Under the pieces are notes generated by a model. It did not search any database. It was not told the DNA's origin and saw nothing but the letters and a program-made list of their open reading frames with translations. The position numbers were made by a program, and so were the translations under genes. Source: Candidatus Rokuibacteriota bacterium (lineage in GTDB: Bacteria; Methylomirabilota; Methylomirabilia; Rokubacteriales; CSP1-6). Taken from it: 32,532 nucleotides of DNA. This document shows positions 31,376 to 32,532 of this stretch, in pieces (within the stretch, counting starts at the first letter, position 1; each line of letters starts with the position of its first letter). The stretch spans positions 1 to 32,532 of the forward strand of contig JACPCF010000077.1 of assembly GCA_016179965.1 (NCBI GenBank), read 5' to 3'.

Positions 31376-31912
31376 ATGCCTACACCGGATGCAGTTAAAA
31401 GATACCAGCTGAACTTGCGCCTGAATGCGCTGCAGACGTACGGAAATAAATGCGAGTGCTGTGGAGAAGAGACGGAATGGTTCCTTTCCATCGATCACAA
31501 AGGTGGCGGTGGGGCACGACATCGAAGGCAGCTGAGACGCGAAGAGGGGCACGGAAACATTTATCTTTGGCTGAAAAAGAACGGGTATCCTCCGGGATTC
31601 AGGGTTCTCTGCTATAACTGCAACAATTGCATTGGTTTTAATGGGAGATGTGCCCACGAGCAGACGCTGGAACAGCGTCGGGTGATGGCCCCACCAGTTC
31701 GGGGCCGGGTTTGGTCCGAGGAAGAACTGTGGGGAATCAAAATGAGGCAGAAGGCCGGGGAATCACAGATGGCGCTAGCCAAGCGATACCACACTTCTCA
31801 GCCCACGATTAGCCGGCTGCTTCGGCGCATCCGTTCGCATAAGATAAGATTCCTGGGTGGCTGGGGAAAGAGACCCCCGCGTGCTCCTGGCCCTCTTCAA
31901 ATTGAAGCCTGA
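31376..31912 (+). CDS. HNH endonuclease-like protein with C-terminal helix-turn-helix
   Basis: The ATG at 31376 follows AAGGAGG by four bases; length 178. The zinc pairs C26-x2-C29 and C79-x2-C82 flank an HNH core: I-D-H-K with Asp40-His41, G-G-G-G-A-R-H-R with His49, and V-L-C-Y-N-C-N. This is the phage/intron-type HNH pattern. After a linker, W-S-E-E-E-L-W-G-I and A-L-A-K-R-Y-H-T-S-Q-P-T-I-S-R-L-L form a helix-turn-helix, probably for DNA recognition. The gene is visibly richer in A and T than its surroundings, and both neighbours are truncated towards it, so it looks laterally acquired, perhaps a free-standing homing endonuclease. No terminal repeats or intron structure were found around it. 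Confidence 0.8.
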   Translation: MPTPDAVKRYQLNLRLNALQTYGNKCECCGEETEWFLSIDHKGGGGARHRRQLRREEGHGNIYLWLKKNGYPPGFRVLCYNCNNCIGFNGRCAHEQTLEQRRVMAPPVRGRVWSEEELWGIKMRQKAGESQMALAKRYHTSQPTISRLLRRIRSHKIRFLGGWGKRPPRAPGPLQIEA

Positions 31913-32005
31913 GCCTTCTTTCGTCCTCCCCAGATAATCGTAGGGCAGGAGGACGGGTCGATGCCTGTCTTCACTGGCTCGGAGCCGCTAGCGCTCAAGG
32001 CTCGG

Positions 32006-32532
32006 CTACCGTCGGCTAGCCTTCTTGAGGCGGTCGAGCTCGAACATGTCCCAGTTCGCCTGCGTCTTGCCCCTGAGCCTTGGCGCCAGCTCCTCCAGGA
32101 TCAGCGCCAGATCACCGACGACTTCCACGAGCGGCGTGAAGGGAAAGCCGGGGTGCGGCGCCCGCGAAAGGCAGACCACGAGCGCGGAGTAGGGCCAGTT
32201 GTGCGACTCGAACTCCGCCGCCTCCAGGCCAAGCGTCACAATCAGATCTGCCCGGCCCAGCACGGCGTCGTCCTGGTTTCCGCCCGTGAAGATCCCAAGC
32301 GCGAGCGGATGAGTCTCGAACAGGGCGCCCTTGGCCTGACGGGTCGCGAGAACCGGAACCATCAGCGCCTCGGCGAAGGCGCGAAGCCACGGAGCGTCCG
32401 CGGGGCCGCATTGACCGCCGGCGATCACGACCGGGCGAGAGGCCGCCATGGCGAGCTCGGCGGCGCGGTCCAGGGCGTGGGAATCCGGTGGCGGGAGGAC
32501 GGACATCAGGCGGGGCGGAACGGAAGGTGAAC
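32006..32532 (-). CDS. Thiamine-diphosphate-dependent enzyme, partial; ends after the central domain
   Basis: The frame is open from the window edge to a TAG at 32008-32006, so the N-terminus is outside. The visible 175 codons are the central domain of acetolactate-synthase-like enzymes: A-A-S-R-P-V-V-I-A-G-G, P-V-L-A-T-R-Q-A-K-G-A-L-F, H-P-L-A-L-G-I-F-T-G, A-D-L-I-V-T-L-G-L and V-E-V-V-G-D-L. The protein stops at L-D-R-L-K-K-A-S-R-R, where the linker to the C-terminal diphosphate-binding domain should be; that domain (G-D-G-x26-N-N) is absent here. It may be a split subunit or a truncation next to the HNH island. The downstream 31913-32005 holds no gene, only an inverted GCTAGC pair (31987-31992, 32015-32020). 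Confidence 0.7.
   Translation of the reverse strand, partial: SPSVPPRLMSVLPPPDSHALDRAAELAMAASRPVVIAGGQCGPADAPWLRAFAEALMVPVLATRQAKGALFETHPLALGIFTGGNQDDAVLGRADLIVTLGLEAAEFESHNWPYSALVVCLSRAPHPGFPFTPLVEVVGDLALILEELAPRLRGKTQANWDMFELDRLKKASRR

Noticed and set aside
31912-32026. AGCCTTCTT direct repeat (31912-31920 and 32018-32026) as a target-site duplication
   Set aside because: It encloses only about 100 bases without a gene and does not flank the HNH segment, so chance is likely.
1-32532. CRISPR arrays, tRNA and rRNA genes
   Set aside because: No regularly spaced repeats, cloverleaf sequences or rRNA motifs were noticed by eye; a short tRNA could still be missed without a covariance search.

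Overview
The window is GC-rich, tightly packed bacterial DNA. Many neighbouring genes share 1 to 4 bases between a stop and the next start (ATGA, GTGA, CTGA, TGATG), several starts are GTG, and strong Shine-Dalgarno sequences precede many genes. The gene mix suggests an uncultured soil or subsurface bacterium: a NAD-linked Mo/W formate dehydrogenase, a Dpp-type peptide transporter, a chromate transporter, toxin-antitoxin pairs and selenoproteins. Rokubacteria/Methylomirabilota-like or a deltaproteobacterial-type lineage would fit, but this is inference and no marker gene fixes the taxonomy. No rRNA, tRNA or CRISPR array was seen.

Layout. 1-3509 (+): diaphorase subunit (partial) and catalytic subunit of a formate dehydrogenase. 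3520-4090 (-): RelE-type toxin with antitoxin and a visible promoter/operator. 4183-6257 (-): a secreted coiled-coil protein coupled to an alpha/beta hydrolase. 6343-8708 (+): membrane-anchored DUF4015-type glycoside hydrolase coupled to a secreted polysaccharide deacetylase. They converge, across a REP-like palindrome, on 8813-11140 (-), a serine beta-lactamase-like domain fused to a NamZ/DUF1343 exo-muramidase domain. 11239-17902: an NAD(P)-binding epimerase-like protein, small unknowns, ChrA, a phosphatase-like/DUF1080-like fusion, a shortened DUF421 protein, an MFS transporter and an SDR. 17923-18674 (-): PIN toxin with antitoxin and a clear autoregulatory promoter. 18691-19766 (-): a radical SAM DNA-repair-type gene that has lost its cluster-binding part.

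19827-25181 (-) is the most interesting block: five genes, apparently one operon. In transcription order they are a two-thioredoxin-fold oxidoreductase with an in-frame UGA at its active site (U-P-Y-C), a secreted peroxiredoxin with an in-frame UGA at its peroxidatic position (T-P-G-U), a gamma-glutamylcyclotransferase, a class III aminotransferase, and an AmmeMemoRadiSam-type radical SAM enzyme. That last enzyme carries a 446-residue LAGLIDADG intein immediately before the third cysteine of its CxxxCxxC cluster motif. Both UGA codons are followed by hairpins with the spacing and loop G expected of bacterial SECIS elements.

25202-30035 (-): an M28 peptidase downstream of DppC-, DppB- and DppA-like genes, plausibly peptide import coupled to hydrolysis; no ATPase genes are in view. 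30102-30980 (-): an exported two-domain rhodanese. 31010-32532: an AT-richer HNH/helix-turn-helix gene between two incomplete genes, a DUF4143 C-terminal fragment and a thiamine-diphosphate enzyme that stops after its central domain. This looks like a deletion or insertion scar.
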